64,000 nt of DNA from Metalysinibacillus jejuensis (GTDB lineage: Bacteria > Bacillota > Bacilli > Bacillales_A > Planococcaceae): the NCBI RefSeq assembly GCF_003057615.1, contig NZ_QAFW01000001.1, positions 124,001 to 188,000 on the forward strand. Direction: 5' to 3'. The notes under the pieces are model-generated. The model saw nothing but the letters and a program-made list of their open reading frames with translations, was not told the DNA's origin and made no database searches. Position 1 is the first letter of the stretch. Every line of letters begins with the position of its first letter. The translations under genes were made by a program, and so were the position numbers. This document shows positions 18,851-29,614 of the stretch, piece after piece.

Positions 18851-19630
18851 ATGAAAACAGTAAAAGAAATTACACAAGCATTAAAAGAAGCGAATAGAGA
18901 AGAAGATTGGGTATTAGCATTAGCAAGTGATGAGCGTGCGGGTGTTCAAAAAGCATTGAAGCAGTTTTATGGTCGTTTAGCTAAAGCGCAGGAGGCACAG
19001 CAAGCACACGCTGAACGCGTCGTGTTTGACGATGTGTACCGCGCACAGTACGGTCCGCTAATTGCAGGTGTGGACGAAGCGGGACGTGGACCGCTAGCAG
19101 GACCTGTTGTTACGGCAGCGGTTATTTTGCCAAAGGACTTTGAGGTGTTTGAAGGTATCAATGATTCAAAGCAACTTACAAAAGAACAGCGCGCTAGCTA
19201 TGCCGAAGTAATTAAGGCGCATGCAGTTGCTTACGCCATTCATTTTCAACCTGTGCAAGTAATTGATGCCATAAATATTTATGAAGCTACAAAGCGCTCT
19301 ATGGCTCGCAGTGTAGGCTTATTAAAAGTGCAACCAGCAGGTGTGCTACTTGATGCTATGACGATTGCTACTTCCTTACCGCAACAAAATATTATTAAAG
19401 GAGATGCAAAAAGCTTAAGCATTGCTGCCGCTTCTATTTTAGCGAAAACCGCACGTGATGCTTATATGGATGAACTCGCATTAACTTATCCTAATTATGG
19501 CTTTGAGCAACATGCAGGCTACGGTACAAAGCAACATCTCGAAGCGCTGGCGAAGTACGGTGTAACACCAGAACACCGCTCGTCATTTGAACCGATTAAA
19601 TCGATGGTCCAAGGAGGTTGGATAAAATGA
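18851..19630 (+). CDS. rnhB: Ribonuclease HII
   Basis: 259 aa from ATG 18851, 8 bp after GAGGGG; the frame is open further upstream but without a suitable start. The Firmicute-type N-terminal extension of ~65 residues precedes the catalytic core. The acidic residues start at Asp75-Glu76 in GVDEAGRGPLAGPV; later motifs are INDSKQLTKEQR and SIAAASILAKTARD. It removes RNA from RNA-DNA hybrids. Its stop codon overlaps the next gene (ATGA), coupling it to the ylqG-like gene. Confidence 0.95.
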   Translation: MKTVKEITQALKEANREEDWVLALASDERAGVQKALKQFYGRLAKAQEAQQAHAERVVFDDVYRAQYGPLIAGVDEAGRGPLAGPVVTAAVILPKDFEVFEGINDSKQLTKEQRASYAEVIKAHAVAYAIHFQPVQVIDAINIYEATKRSMARSVGLLKVQPAGVLLDAMTIATSLPQQNIIKGDAKSLSIAAASILAKTARDAYMDELALTYPNYGFEQHAGYGTKQHLEALAKYGVTPEHRSSFEPIKSMVQGGWIK

Positions 19631-21480
19631 ATATGTCATTTCAAGCGATAACATCGAACGCTGGTGTGCAAAATACACAACAGCCGTTAGCGCTTCGACA
19701 AGGACAAGTATTTCATGGCACAATTAAGCAACTTTTTCCTGATCAAATGGCAGAAGTCCAAATTGGTGGGCATAAAATGGTTGCTAAACTTGAAGCACCG
19801 TTAAAAGCAGGAGATGCGCACTTTTTTCAAGTTACAGGCACCGCACCTCAAACAGAATTAAAAGTAGTAACCGGTCCTATGGGGCCTCAAATGTCACAGT
19901 CGCAACAAATGAATCAATTGCTTGATACGATGAATTTACCTAAAACGGCAGATATGCAAAAAGTAATGGCACATTTTATGAAGGAACAAACACCGATTGC
20001 AAAGGAACAACTTATTCAAGCAGAAGCCTGGTTGAAAAATTTAAGTGGACCAGAAAAACAACAGGCTTTAGTGGCATTAACGAAAATGGTGGAACTTAAA
20101 ATGCCATTTACGAATGAAGTGTTTTCTGCTTTAATGAACGGTCAGAAAACATCAGGTATGACATCATCCCTTCAGCAAATTGCGACGTTGTTACAAAATG
20201 ATACGTCACTTCCTGCGGATATGCGCCAAACGATGTTAGGTCAAATCAATCAGCTCGCTAAACCATTTGCGACAGAAACGGGCGGTGTGATGCTCGCTAA
20301 ACTCGTGCAAACCTTACAAAATCCAAATGCCGCTATTGCGGATAAATTACAAGCGCTTCAAGTGCTAAAACAAGCAAATATTGTACCGCAAAATGCTACG
20401 GTGCAAAACTTCGCCACAACCCAAGGCGCGCAAATACCGACTAGTGCAGGGGCAATCGTAGGAGATGTGATGCAAGCGACACCTGCAACGATCAAAAATA
20501 GTACGGCTCAAATGCAAACATGGGTAGCTAATCAAACGACCTTAACAGATGCGCAAAAGCAACAAATTATGCAGTTAACGGAGCGTTTTACGCAATTGCC
20601 GATGACGACACAGACCATTCAATCATTTGGGAAGGCGTTGCAAAGTCAATTATTGGACGCTTTTAGTACAAATGCAACACAACAAATTTTTGGGCAAGAT
20701 CAAGGGGCGAAAGAACAGCTATTATCATTACTACGTCCTGTCACAACCCAAAATCAGCAACAAATTTTTGAGCAACTTGCGCAACAATTGGCTAAGCCCC
20801 AACCAGCATTTATTCAAAATTTAGTAACGACTGCTGAAGCGGAAGTTACACAAGCAGTAGACGGTAAGGCAATGGCACATGCGATGCAACACGTCATGAA
20901 AGGGCTAGGCTTAAGTTATGAAGCGATGCTGAATCAAAAGGCGGCAGATACACAAGCGATTGCACAAATGCTAAAACCACAGTTGCTAAGCTTATTAGAG
21001 CAGCCTATTTCTCAAGAGATGCGTCAAGCAGGTGAAGTGCTATTATCACGTATGAATGGTATGCAACTTTTATCAGGGGAAAACGGACCGCAACAACAGC
21101 TGACAATGCAAGTGCCGCTTTCTTTTTTGGGTAAACATACAGAAGCCACATTGCAATGGAGTGGCCGTACAAAAGAAGATGGTAAAATTGATGCCGCGTA
21201 TGCGCGTATTTTATTTTATTTACAAATGGACTCTTTGCAAGAAACAATGATTGATATGCAAGTACAAAATCGTATCGTAACGGTAAATTTATTTAATGAT
21301 AATCCAGCATTAAAGGCACTTGCTGTTCCTTTTCAAGCGATGCTGAAGGAAGGTTTGGCTAAAAAAGATTACCAATTATCAGCAGTAGTCGTCAAAACAT
21401 TTGAAGAGCAAAATACACCTAAACCACGTGTACTAAAACAGACTACTACACCTGCGACAGGGGTGGACTATCTCGTATGA
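19627..21480 (+). CDS. ylqG: YlqG-like protein, FliK-like C-terminal domain
   Basis: 617 aa, starting at ATG 19627 with AAGGAGG 9 bp upstream. It is rich in Gln, Met and Thr, without signal or membrane segment. Position (rnhB-ylqG-ylqH-sucC) matches B. subtilis ylqG. The last ~110 residues (QVPLSFLG..., FYLQMDSLQETMIDMQVQ, then VTVNLFNDNPALKAL and a final Leu-rich amphipathic stretch) follow the pattern of the FliK hook-length domain, including the L-x-x-L strand and closing helix. The rest looks like an extended helical ruler or linker. The role is inferred: a substrate-specificity or length-control partner for the next gene's product. Alternatively it may have no flagellar role. Confidence 0.75.
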   Translation: MNMSFQAITSNAGVQNTQQPLALRQGQVFHGTIKQLFPDQMAEVQIGGHKMVAKLEAPLKAGDAHFFQVTGTAPQTELKVVTGPMGPQMSQSQQMNQLLDTMNLPKTADMQKVMAHFMKEQTPIAKEQLIQAEAWLKNLSGPEKQQALVALTKMVELKMPFTNEVFSALMNGQKTSGMTSSLQQIATLLQNDTSLPADMRQTMLGQINQLAKPFATETGGVMLAKLVQTLQNPNAAIADKLQALQVLKQANIVPQNATVQNFATTQGAQIPTSAGAIVGDVMQATPATIKNSTAQMQTWVANQTTLTDAQKQQIMQLTERFTQLPMTTQTIQSFGKALQSQLLDAFSTNATQQIFGQDQGAKEQLLSLLRPVTTQNQQQIFEQLAQQLAKPQPAFIQNLVTTAEAEVTQAVDGKAMAHAMQHVMKGLGLSYEAMLNQKAADTQAIAQMLKPQLLSLLEQPISQEMRQAGEVLLSRMNGMQLLSGENGPQQQLTMQVPLSFLGKHTEATLQWSGRTKEDGKIDAAYARILFYLQMDSLQETMIDMQVQNRIVTVNLFNDNPALKALAVPFQAMLKEGLAKKDYQLSAVVVKTFEEQNTPKPRVLKQTTTPATGVDYLV

Positions 21481-21767
21481 ATGATCAACAACATAAGCGG
21501 AAAGAGGCAATTGCGTTAACGTATGTTCCTGGAGAAAGTGCAGGACCTAAAGTTGTGGCAAAAGGTAAGGGCAAAATTGCTGAAAATATTTTAGCGAAAG
21601 CAAGTGAGCACGACATTCCTGTACATGAAGACCCAAGTTTGGTTGAACTGTTAGGACAACTTGATTTAAATGAAGCAATTCCTGAAGAGTTGTATCAAGC
21701 AGTAGCTGAAGTGTTTGCTTTTATCTATCGCGTAGATAAAGAACATAAATTAACGCGTAGACAATAA
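21477..21767 (+). CDS. ylqH: Stand-alone FlhB cytoplasmic-tail homologue (YlqH)
   Basis: 96 aa, start overlapping the ylqG stop codon (ATGA). It matches only the C-terminal part of FlhB: ALTYVPGESAGPKVVAKGKG, then IPVHEDPSLVELL and PEELYQAVAEVFAFIYRVDK. Compare FlhB in this window: APKVVAKGTDFVAQ and EFFKAVAEILAYVYRIKR. The NPTH autocleavage motif is absent, as expected for a piece beginning after the cleavage point. A comparable free domain in Helicobacter (FlhX) can replace the lost tail of FlhB. The sequence shows no other domain. Confidence 0.9.
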   Translation: MNDQQHKRKEAIALTYVPGESAGPKVVAKGKGKIAENILAKASEHDIPVHEDPSLVELLGQLDLNEAIPEELYQAVAEVFAFIYRVDKEHKLTRRQ

Positions 21768-21891
21768 ACTATACTATAAAAGAAAAACCATTAAGAGAAG
21801 TAGAGAAAAAAGTACTTTTCAGAATTAATTAACTACTTATACGATGATATTTGTGCATAAAAGATTATAAAATAAACATAAAAGACGAATA

Positions 21892-21920
21892 TAGACATTA
21901 TCAGAATCTTTGTATAGAAT
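21892..21920 (+). promoter_or_regulatory. probable sucCD promoter
   Basis: -35 TAGACA (21892-21897), 17-bp spacer, -10 TAGAAT (21915-21920), about 48 bp before sucC. The rest of the 200-bp spacer after ylqH is AT-rich, with no clear terminator. Confidence 0.6.
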
Positions 21921-21967
21921 AGAAGTTGTGAGTAGAATCATGCAATTGTCTGATGGGAGGATGGAAT

Positions 21968-23128
21968 ATGAATATCCATGAATATCAAGCGAAAGAAATT
22001 TTGCGCAAGTACGGTGTAGCCGTACCAAAAGGTAATGTGGCTTTTTCACCGGATGAAGCGGTGAAAGTAGCAAAAGAACTTAACGCGGACGTGACAGTCG
22101 TTAAAGCTCAAATCCATGCAGGTGGTCGTGGTAAAGCAGGTGGCGTTAAAATTGCGCAAACGCTTGAGGAAGTTCGTTCTTATGCAAAGGAATTATTAGG
22201 TAAAATTTTAGTAACACATCAAACAGGACCTGAAGGTAAAGAAGTTAAACGTCTTTATATTGAACAAGGTTCAGATATTAAAAAAGAATATTATTTAAGC
22301 TTAGTCGTTGATCGTGCTACTTCGCGTGTAACATTAATGGGCTCTGAAGAAGGCGGTATGGATATTGAAGAGGTAGCAGCAGCTACTCCAGAGAAAATTT
22401 TCCATGAAGTCGTTGACCCTGTTTTAGGTTTAACAGCCTTCCAAGCACGACGTATGGCTTTCAATATGAATATCCCTACAAATCTTGTAGGTGGAGCTAC
22501 AAAGTTAATGATGCGTTTATACGACGCATTTGTTGATACGGATGCTTCAACTGTTGAAATCAACCCATTAGCAATTACAGGGGACGGAGAGGTTATTGCA
22601 TTAGATGCGAAGTTTAACTTTGACGATAATGCGTTATACCGTCATAAAAATATTGTGGAACTACGCGACTTTAACGAGGAAGATCCAAAAGAAATCGAAG
22701 CGTCTAAGCATGACCTTAGTTATATTTCATTGCACGGCAATATTGGGTGCATGGTAAATGGAGCAGGTTTAGCGATGGCTACGATGGATACGATTAGTTA
22801 TTATGGCGGCACACCAGCTAACTTCTTAGACGTTGGGGGCGGTGCTACAGCAGAGAAAGTAACAGAAGCTTTTAAAATTATTTTATCAGACGAAAATGTA
22901 AAAGGTATTTTTGTTAATATTTTCGGTGGTATTATGAAGTGTGATGTTATTGCGGCGGGTGTTATTACAGCTGCTAAAGAAGTTGGTTTAGCTGTACCAC
23001 TTGTCGTTCGCTTAGAAGGAACAAATGTAGAAATTGGTAAAAAGATGTTAAACGAATCAGGTTTAAATATTGTTGCAGCGGATTCGATGGCAGATGGCGC
23101 GCAAAAAATCGTCAAATTAGTAGGGTAA
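21968..23128 (+). CDS. sucC: Succinyl-CoA ligase (ADP-forming), beta subunit
   Basis: 386 aa from ATG 21968, 6 bp after GGGAGGA; an in-frame start at 21953 precedes the ribosome site and is rejected. The N-terminal ATP-grasp domain starts [20 protein letters not shown]; the Gly-rich [16 protein letters not shown] and the Mg-binding EINPLA motif are intact. The C-terminal domain has [10 protein letters not shown]. It is the TCA-cycle step producing ATP and succinate, as the beta half of the SucCD complex. Confidence 0.97.
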   Translation: MNIHEYQAKEILRKYGVAVPKGNVAFSPDEAVKVAKELNADVTVVKAQIHAGGRGKAGGVKIAQTLEEVRSYAKELLGKILVTHQTGPEGKEVKRLYIEQGSDIKKEYYLSLVVDRATSRVTLMGSEEGGMDIEEVAAATPEKIFHEVVDPVLGLTAFQARRMAFNMNIPTNLVGGATKLMMRLYDAFVDTDASTVEINPLAITGDGEVIALDAKFNFDDNALYRHKNIVELRDFNEEDPKEIEASKHDLSYISLHGNIGCMVNGAGLAMATMDTISYYGGTPANFLDVGGGATAEKVTEAFKIILSDENVKGIFVNIFGGIMKCDVIAAGVITAAKEVGLAVPLVVRLEGTNVEIGKKMLNESGLNIVAADSMADGAQKIVKLVG

Positions 23129-23145
23129 TAAGGGGGATTTATAGG

Positions 23146-24048
23146 ATGGCTGTTTTTATTAATAAGGACACAAAAGTAATTGTACAAGGTATTACGGGCG
23201 AAACAGCGCTATTCCATACGCGCCAAATGATTGATTATGGCACGAAAATTGTAGCGGGTGTAACACCGGGAAAAGGCGGTCTTGAAATTGAAGGCGTGCC
23301 TGTTTTTAACACGGTAGAAGAAGCGGTTAAAGCAACTGGCGCAACCGTATCAGTAATTTATGTACCCGCACCGTTTGCAGCAGATGCAATTTTAGAAGCG
23401 GTTGATGCTGAACTGGAATTAACCATTTGTATTACGGAGCATATTCCAGTATTAGATATGGTAAAAGTTAAGCGTTATATGGAAGATAAAAAGACACGTT
23501 TAGTCGGTCCAAACTGTCCGGGCGTTATTACGGCTGAAGAGTGTAAAATTGGTATTATGCCAGGTTATATTCATACAAAGGGCCATGTAGGGGTTGTTTC
23601 ACGTTCTGGTACCTTAACGTATGAAGCTGTGCATCAATTAACACAAGAGGGTATTGGCCAAACAACAGCTGTAGGTATTGGTGGCGACCCAGTTAACGGT
23701 ACAAACTTCATCGATACATTAAAGGCATTCAATGAAGATGAGGATACGTATGCAGTAGTTATGATTGGTGAAATTGGCGGTACAGCTGAGGAAGAAGCTG
23801 CAGAATGGATTCAAGCCAATATGACAAAACCTGTAGTGGGCTTTATCGGTGGTCAAACAGCACCTCCTGGTAAACGTATGGGCCACGCTGGTGCCATTAT
23901 CGCAGGTGGTAAAGGTACAGCGAAAGAAAAAATCAAAGCGATGAACGCAGCAGGAATCGAAGTTGCTGAGACACCATCTGTTATTGGTGAGACATTAATT
24001 AAAGTATTAAAAGAAAAAGGGCTATACGAAAAATGTAAAACCCATTAA
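23146..24048 (+). CDS. sucD: Succinyl-CoA ligase (ADP-forming), alpha subunit
   Basis: 300 aa. The N-terminal CoA-binding Rossmann domain ([18 protein letters not shown]) is followed by the ligase domain with the phosphorylated histidine His247 in [26 protein letters not shown] and [12 protein letters not shown] are typical. It pairs with SucC, encoded 17 bp upstream. A strong terminator follows. Confidence 0.97.
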   Translation: MAVFINKDTKVIVQGITGETALFHTRQMIDYGTKIVAGVTPGKGGLEIEGVPVFNTVEEAVKATGATVSVIYVPAPFAADAILEAVDAELELTICITEHIPVLDMVKVKRYMEDKKTRLVGPNCPGVITAEECKIGIMPGYIHTKGHVGVVSRSGTLTYEAVHQLTQEGIGQTTAVGIGGDPVNGTNFIDTLKAFNEDEDTYAVVMIGEIGGTAEEEAAEWIQANMTKPVVGFIGGQTAPPGKRMGHAGAIIAGGKGTAKEKIKAMNAAGIEVAETPSVIGETLIKVLKEKGLYEKCKTH

Positions 24049-24052
24049 TATG

Positions 24053-24085
24053 AAAGGTACAGCCGTGTGCTGTACCTTTTCTTTT
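24053..24085 (+). terminator. intrinsic terminator after sucD
   Basis: A perfect 11-bp stem (24053-24063 with 24069-24079), loop CGTGT, followed by TCTTTT. It separates sucCD from dprA. Confidence 0.92.
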
Positions 24086-24113
24086 GTTTGCGGTATTTGA
24101 GGAGGAAACTTTT

Positions 24114-25004
24114 ATGGATACCGTAACGCAACACTTATTAGCACTTCACTATATTACCCCAGTGACAGTAAAAACGGCAGCTAACCTTATTGACAAGGGC
24201 TGGCTACAGCAATTTCATCAATTAACAACTAAACAAATAGCGCATGCTTTGCGTACAAATGACAAGCGTGCTTTGCACATTCAACAGCAATTTCTTGAAG
24301 TAAATCGAACAGACTTCGAAGCTTATTATGCTAAACAAGCGATAAAACCATTACCTTTCTACTTTCCGAATTACCCTAAGGGACTACTTTCGATTTATGA
24401 TGCGCCAGCGGTACTGTATGCTAAAGGTAACGTTTCTTTATTGGCGCGTCCTGCAGTGGCAGTGATAGGTTCACGCCAAGCAAGCGATTATACAACGCGT
24501 GCTTTGCAACACATTTTACCTAGACTATGTGATGAAAAGATTGTAACCATTAGCGGGCTAGCGATAGGAGCGGATACGCTTGCGCACAAGCTAACAATCG
24601 AAAATAAAGGGCAAACAGTTGCTGTTTTAGGAAGTGGGTTTTATCATATATACCCTAGGCAAAATGAGCAACTAGCCAAGCATCTGAGTGAGCAACATCT
24701 TTTGTTAAGCGAGTACGCGCCTTATGTAAAACCTGCGAGGCATCACTTTCCGATGCGCAATCGCATTGTGAGTGGTCTTGCTCATGCGCTTATCGTAACT
24801 GAAGCGATGAAAAAAAGCGGCACATTAATTACGACAGAGTTTGCTTTAGATGAAGGCAAAGATGTTTTTGTTGTGCCAGGACCTATTGATTCAAAGCTTT
24901 CTGAAGGTACGAATCATTTGATTACAGAAGGAGCAATTCCGCTCATTAATAGCGAGCAAATTATTGAAGCATTACAAAGAAAAATAGAAAATGAGTTGCA
25001 ATAA
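24114..25004 (+). CDS. dprA: DNA processing protein DprA (Smf)
   Basis: 296 aa from ATG 24114 behind GAGGAGG. The Rossmann-like DprA core is complete: VIGSRQASDYTTRAL, ISGLAIGADTLAHK, VLGSGFYHIYPRQN, then FPMRNRIVSGLAHALIVTEA and SGTLITTEFALDEGKDVF. It loads RecA on incoming single-stranded DNA during transformation. The N-terminal ~75 residues form a helix-hairpin-like region. The gene lies between sucD and topA, as in Bacillus. Confidence 0.95.
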   Translation: MDTVTQHLLALHYITPVTVKTAANLIDKGWLQQFHQLTTKQIAHALRTNDKRALHIQQQFLEVNRTDFEAYYAKQAIKPLPFYFPNYPKGLLSIYDAPAVLYAKGNVSLLARPAVAVIGSRQASDYTTRALQHILPRLCDEKIVTISGLAIGADTLAHKLTIENKGQTVAVLGSGFYHIYPRQNEQLAKHLSEQHLLLSEYAPYVKPARHHFPMRNRIVSGLAHALIVTEAMKKSGTLITTEFALDEGKDVFVVPGPIDSKLSEGTNHLITEGAIPLINSEQIIEALQRKIENELQ

Positions 25005-25024
25005 AATGAAATGTGTTATACATT
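24996..25024 (+). promoter_or_regulatory. possible topA promoter
   Basis: TTGCAA (24996-25001), 17-bp spacer, TACATT (25019-25024), in the 81-bp gap before topA. An overlapping TATACA at 25017 would give a 15-bp spacing. Confidence 0.4.
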
Positions 25025-25085
25025 TTGCAACAGGTGAACTTAAAAAAGCAGTAATAGTAAGCCTCTAACTAAGGGGGAAAAATAA

Positions 25086-27170
25086 ATGGCAGATTATTTA
25101 GTAATTGTGGAATCACCCGCAAAAGCAAAAACAATTGAACGTTATTTAGGCAAGAAGTATAAAGTAAAAGCGTCGGTAGGGCATGTGCGTGACTTACCAC
25201 GAAGCCAAATGGGCATTGATACAGAAAACAACTACACGCCAAAGTACATTACCATTCGTGGGAAAGGCCCTGTTTTACAAGAGTTAAAAACAGCGGCTAA
25301 AAAAGCGAAGAAGATTTATCTCGCGGCTGACCCCGACAGAGAAGGGGAAGCAATTGCTTGGCATTTAGCTACCGCGCTTAATATTGATATGGATTCGGAT
25401 TGTCGTGTCGTATTTAATGAAATTACTAAAGATGCAATTGTCGAATCATTTAAACATCCACGCCCTATTAATATGGATTTAGTAGATGCGCAACAAGCAC
25501 GTCGTATGCTAGACCGTCTTGTGGGGTACAACATTAGCCCGATTTTATGGAAAAAAGTTAAAAAGGGATTGTCTGCTGGACGCGTACAGTCCGTAGCTTT
25601 ACGTTTAATTATTGACCGTGAAAATGAAATTAAAAATTTTATTCCAGAAGAGTATTGGACTATTGACGCTAACTTTATTAAAGGCGCAAAAGCATTTGAT
25701 GCACTTTATTATGGTACAGCACAAGAAAAAGTAAAATTAACGAATGAACAAGAAGTGCAAGCCGTACTAAAACAGTTGAAAAATAATGACTTCACTGTAA
25801 AGAGCGTGACAAAAAAAGAGCGTAAACGTAATGCAGCGCCTTCGTTTACAACGTCTTCACTACAGCAAGAAGCAGCACGTAAGTTAAACTTCCGTGCGAA
25901 AAAAACGATGATGCTAGCCCAACAATTATATGAAGGTATTGACCTCGGGAAAAAAGAAGGCATCGTCGGCTTAATAACGTATATGCGTACGGATTCGACA
26001 CGTGTGTCTGATACAGCAAAGACAGAAGCAGTTGCTTACATTAATGATAAGTACGGTGAAGAATTCATTGCAACAGCAGAACGCCAAACTAAAAAAGCAA
26101 CGAATTCACAAGATGCGCACGAAGCGATTCGACCAACGAGCATTATGCGTGCACCTGAAGCGGTTAAAGCTGTGCTAAGTCGTGATCAGTTGCGTCTTTA
26201 TCGTTTAATTTGGGAGCGTTTTATCGCTAGTCAAATGGCACCAGCCGTCTTAGACACGGTATCAGTAGACTTGCAACAAGGTGACGTAGTGTTCCGTGCA
26301 AACGGTTCGCAAGTTAAATTCCCTGGTTTTATGAAAGTGTACATCGAAGGCTCGGATGATCAAAAAGAAGAGAAGGCAACTTACTTACCGGAGATGGTAG
26401 AAGGAGATATTGTCAAGGCAGAAACGATAGAGCCGAAGCAACACTTTACCCAACCACCACCGCGTTTTTCTGAAGCACGTTTAGTAAAAACGATGGAAGA
26501 GTTGGGGATAGGGCGACCATCAACCTATGCACCAACGCTTGATACGATTCAGCGACGTGGCTATGTGACACTTGATGCAAAACGTTTTATTCCGACAGAG
26601 TTAGGTGAAATTGTTCATCAGCTAGTGCTCGAATTTTTCCCTGATATTTTAGATATTGAATTTACTGCTCAAATGGAGCGAGATTTAGACGAAATTGAAG
26701 AGGGAAATCGCAAGTGGGTAGAAGTTATTGATGAGTTTTATCAAGACTTCGAAAAACACGTAGAACATGCGGATGCAGAGATGGAAAAAGTCGTAATTAA
26801 AGATGAGCCAGCAGGTGAGGATTGTGAGAAGTGTGGTTCTCCAATGGTTTATAAATTAGGGCGTTATGGCAAGTTTATGGCTTGTTCGAATTTCCCAGAA
26901 TGTCGTAATACGAAAGCGATTGTAAAGTTAATCGGCGTAAAATGCCCAAGCTGTGAGACAGGCGAAATTGTGGAGCGTAAAAGTAAAACACGCCGTATTT
27001 TCTACGGCTGTAACCAATATCCAGCCTGTGAATTTGTCTCGTGGGATAAACCGATTGCACGTCCTTGTCCGAAGTGTGAGTCGCTATTAGTAGAGAAAAA
27101 GTTGAAAAAAGGTATTCAAATTAAATGTACGAACGATGAGTGTGACTACGAAGAAACACCAGTACAATAA
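25086..27170 (+). CDS. topA: DNA topoisomerase I
   Basis: 694 aa. TOPRIM domain at the N-terminus ([32 protein letters not shown]). The catalytic tyrosine is Tyr299 in [10 protein letters not shown]. Three Cys4 zinc ribbons close the protein ([12 protein letters not shown] onward; [16 protein letters not shown]). It relaxes negative supercoils. The ribosome site AAGGGGG is strong; trmFO follows by 18 bp. Confidence 0.97.
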   Translation: MADYLVIVESPAKAKTIERYLGKKYKVKASVGHVRDLPRSQMGIDTENNYTPKYITIRGKGPVLQELKTAAKKAKKIYLAADPDREGEAIAWHLATALNIDMDSDCRVVFNEITKDAIVESFKHPRPINMDLVDAQQARRMLDRLVGYNISPILWKKVKKGLSAGRVQSVALRLIIDRENEIKNFIPEEYWTIDANFIKGAKAFDALYYGTAQEKVKLTNEQEVQAVLKQLKNNDFTVKSVTKKERKRNAAPSFTTSSLQQEAARKLNFRAKKTMMLAQQLYEGIDLGKKEGIVGLITYMRTDSTRVSDTAKTEAVAYINDKYGEEFIATAERQTKKATNSQDAHEAIRPTSIMRAPEAVKAVLSRDQLRLYRLIWERFIASQMAPAVLDTVSVDLQQGDVVFRANGSQVKFPGFMKVYIEGSDDQKEEKATYLPEMVEGDIVKAETIEPKQHFTQPPPRFSEARLVKTMEELGIGRPSTYAPTLDTIQRRGYVTLDAKRFIPTELGEIVHQLVLEFFPDILDIEFTAQMERDLDEIEEGNRKWVEVIDEFYQDFEKHVEHADAEMEKVVIKDEPAGEDCEKCGSPMVYKLGRYGKFMACSNFPECRNTKAIVKLIGVKCPSCETGEIVERKSKTRRIFYGCNQYPACEFVSWDKPIARPCPKCESLLVEKKLKKGIQIKCTNDECDYEETPVQ

Positions 27171-27188
27171 GAAAGTGCGGTAGAAAAT

Positions 27189-28499
27189 ATGACACAAGTA
27201 GTAAATGTAATTGGAGCGGGTTTAGCAGGTTCTGAAGCTGCTTGGCAATTAGCAGAGCGCGGTATTCAAGTGCGCTTATACGAGATGCGACCAGTAAAGC
27301 AAACACCTGCACATCATACGGATAAATTTGCGGAGTTAGTATGCTCTAACTCTTTACGTGCTAATAGTTTAACGAACGCTGTTGGTGTGTTAAAAGAAGA
27401 AATGCGTCAAATGAATTCAGTGATTATGCAAGCTGCAGACAAATGTGCCGTGCCAGCAGGTGGGGCATTAGCAGTTGACCGACATGAATTTGCGGGGTAT
27501 GTAACAGATGCTGTGAAAAACCATCCGCTTGTTGAAGTTATCCATGAAGAAGTTACACAAATTCCAGAAGGCATTACGATTATTGCTACTGGTCCATTAA
27601 CTTCAGAAGCGTTAGCTAAAGAAATTCAAGCACTTACAGGCCAAGACTATTTATACTTCTATGATGCAGCTGCACCAATTATCGAAAAAGATAGCATTGA
27701 TATGAATAAAGTTTATTTAAAATCGCGTTATGATAAAGGTGAAGCAGCATATTTAAACTGTCCTATGACAAAGGAAGAGTTTACAGCGTTTAGAGAGGCG
27801 TTGATTGCTGCTGAAGTTGTACCACTTAAAGAGTTTGAAAAAGAGATTTATTTTGAAGGATGCATGCCGATTGAAGTCATGGCGACGCGCGGCGAAAAAA
27901 CGATGTTATTCGGTCCAATGAAACCAGTGGGGTTAGAGGATCCGAAGACAGGTAAGCGTCCATATGCGGTTGTACAATTACGTCAAGACGACGCAGCGGG
28001 CACACTTTATAATATTGTCGGCTTCCAAACACATTTAAAGTGGGGGCCACAAAAGGAAATTGTTCAAATGATCCCAGGTCTTGAAAATGTAGAAATTGTA
28101 CGTTACGGCGTAATGCACCGCAATACGTTTGTTAACTCACCAGAAGTGTTAGAAAAAACGTATCAAATGCGTGAACATAAGCATATCTTTTTAGCTGGTC
28201 AAATGACGGGCGTCGAAGGGTATGTCGAGTCCGCTGGGAGTGGACTTGTAGCGGGGATTAACGCGGCACATTTAGCGAAGCAAGAACCGTTAATTGTCTT
28301 CCCTAGTGAGACAGCATTAGGTAGTATGGCGCGTTATATTACAGAAGCGCATGCGAAAAATTTCCAACCGATGAATGTAAACTTTGGGATTTTCCCAGAT
28401 TTACCACCAGGTCGTCGCTCTAAACCTGAGCGTGCGGAAATGCATGCTAATCGAGCATTAGAAGCCTTGAAAGATTTTAAAGCATCTACTATAATTTAA
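27189..28499 (+). CDS. trmFO: Folate-dependent tRNA (uracil-54-C5)-methyltransferase TrmFO
   Basis: 436 aa. The FAD-binding GAGLAG (residues 9-14) is at the N-terminus, followed by [11 protein letters not shown], a conserved Cys-containing motif of the family. [17 protein letters not shown] closes the flavin site. It makes ribothymidine at position 54 of tRNA using methylene-tetrahydrofolate. It is followed by a terminator. Confidence 0.96.
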   Translation: MTQVVNVIGAGLAGSEAAWQLAERGIQVRLYEMRPVKQTPAHHTDKFAELVCSNSLRANSLTNAVGVLKEEMRQMNSVIMQAADKCAVPAGGALAVDRHEFAGYVTDAVKNHPLVEVIHEEVTQIPEGITIIATGPLTSEALAKEIQALTGQDYLYFYDAAAPIIEKDSIDMNKVYLKSRYDKGEAAYLNCPMTKEEFTAFREALIAAEVVPLKEFEKEIYFEGCMPIEVMATRGEKTMLFGPMKPVGLEDPKTGKRPYAVVQLRQDDAAGTLYNIVGFQTHLKWGPQKEIVQMIPGLENVEIVRYGVMHRNTFVNSPEVLEKTYQMREHKHIFLAGQMTGVEGYVESAGSGLVAGINAAHLAKQEPLIVFPSETALGSMARYITEAHAKNFQPMNVNFGIFPDLPPGRRSKPERAEMHANRALEALKDFKASTII

Positions 28500-28505
28500 A
28501 ACGAT

Positions 28506-28539
28506 AGCTGCATAGTCGCTTGCGATTATGTAGCTTTTT
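28506..28539 (+). terminator. intrinsic terminator after trmFO
   Basis: AGCTGCATAGTCG pairs with CGATTATGTAGCT (28506-28518 with 28523-28535, two G-T pairs) before a five-T run. An A/T-rich hairpin at 28589-28610 (AAAAAGAT/ATCTTTTT) lies further on, before xerC. Confidence 0.85.
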
Positions 28540-28694
28540 CATGTGTTGCGTTACTTTTTGGACATAGTTTACAAGGAATTGCAATTAAAAAAAGATCAAA
28601 TTATCTTTTTACTTGCACAATTCGCCTAATAGGTATAGAGTTTCCTTGTGTGTTTCAAAAGCTGGAGCAATACAACAAAGTTGGGATGGTGAGC

Positions 28695-29600
28695 ATGGCT
28701 GTGAATATTTCAACAAATGAAGCAATGGCGCAATTTGTTTTATATATTACTGTCGAAAAAAACTTTTCTCCGCATACCATTTCAGAGTATCAAGCAGATT
28801 TACAAGATTTCTTTTCATTTTTACAAGCAGAAGCAATTATGTCTTGGTCGCAAGTAACGTATCCTGTAGCAAGACTTTATATTACGCAACTTTACGATAA
28901 AAAATTAGCACGTACTACGGTATCACGACGCATTTCAGCGATTCGCTCATTTTTCCGTTTTTTAAATAAAACGTATGATGTGGATGACAGTGCATTTCAT
29001 TTGCTCTATCACCCTAAAAAAGAGCAACGATTACCGCAGTTTTTTTATGAGCAAGAGTTGGCTAAGCTTTTTGAAGTGGCACATGGCAAGGATAAAAAAT
29101 CACAGCGCGATTTAGCTTTATTAGAGCTACTCTATGCAACGGGTATTCGAGTGAGTGAACTAACCGCGCTTACGTTAGAAGATATTGATTTCACATACAG
29201 TATCATACGAGTAACAGGTAAAGGGCGTAAGCAACGTATTGTTCCCTTTGGCGTTTATGCCAAAGAAGCATTAGCGTACTATATTGCGAATGGGCGTGAG
29301 CGACTTATGAAGTCAACAAATCATCCCTATGTATTTGTAAACATGCGCGGGGGAGCGCTAACTGCACGGGGTGTACGTTATGTGCTAACCGCTCTTATGG
29401 AGCAAGCTACCCTGCATAGTAAAATTCATCCGCATATGCTACGCCACACCTTTGCAACGCACTTGATTAACAACGGTGCAGACTTGCGTACGGTTCAAGA
29501 ACTTTTAGGGCATAGTAGTTTGTCATCAACGCAAATTTACACCCATGTGACAACGGAGCATTTACGAAAAACATATATGAACGCTCATCCAAGGGCGTAA
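28695..29600 (+). CDS. xerC: Tyrosine recombinase XerC (CodV)
   Basis: 301 aa from ATG 28695, matching the usual length; the frame is open to a GTG at 28650 and also has ATG 28686, and no start has a strong ribosome site. An N-terminal SAM-like domain precedes the catalytic domain. All catalytic residues are present: Arg152 (ATGIRVSEL), Lys176, His247 and Arg250 ([13 protein letters not shown]), His273, Tyr282 (IYTHV). With XerD it resolves chromosome dimers at dif. It begins the xerC-hslV-hslU-codY operon. Confidence 0.94.
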   Translation: MAVNISTNEAMAQFVLYITVEKNFSPHTISEYQADLQDFFSFLQAEAIMSWSQVTYPVARLYITQLYDKKLARTTVSRRISAIRSFFRFLNKTYDVDDSAFHLLYHPKKEQRLPQFFYEQELAKLFEVAHGKDKKSQRDLALLELLYATGIRVSELTALTLEDIDFTYSIIRVTGKGRKQRIVPFGVYAKEALAYYIANGRERLMKSTNHPYVFVNMRGGALTARGVRYVLTALMEQATLHSKIHPHMLRHTFATHLINNGADLRTVQELLGHSSLSSTQIYTHVTTEHLRKTYMNAHPRA

Positions 29601-29614
29601 CTGGAGGTATTGAA

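Noticed and set aside
28613-28639. xerC promoter TTGCAC with TATAGA
   Set aside because: The 15-bp spacing and weak boxes did not reach the level needed for a feature.
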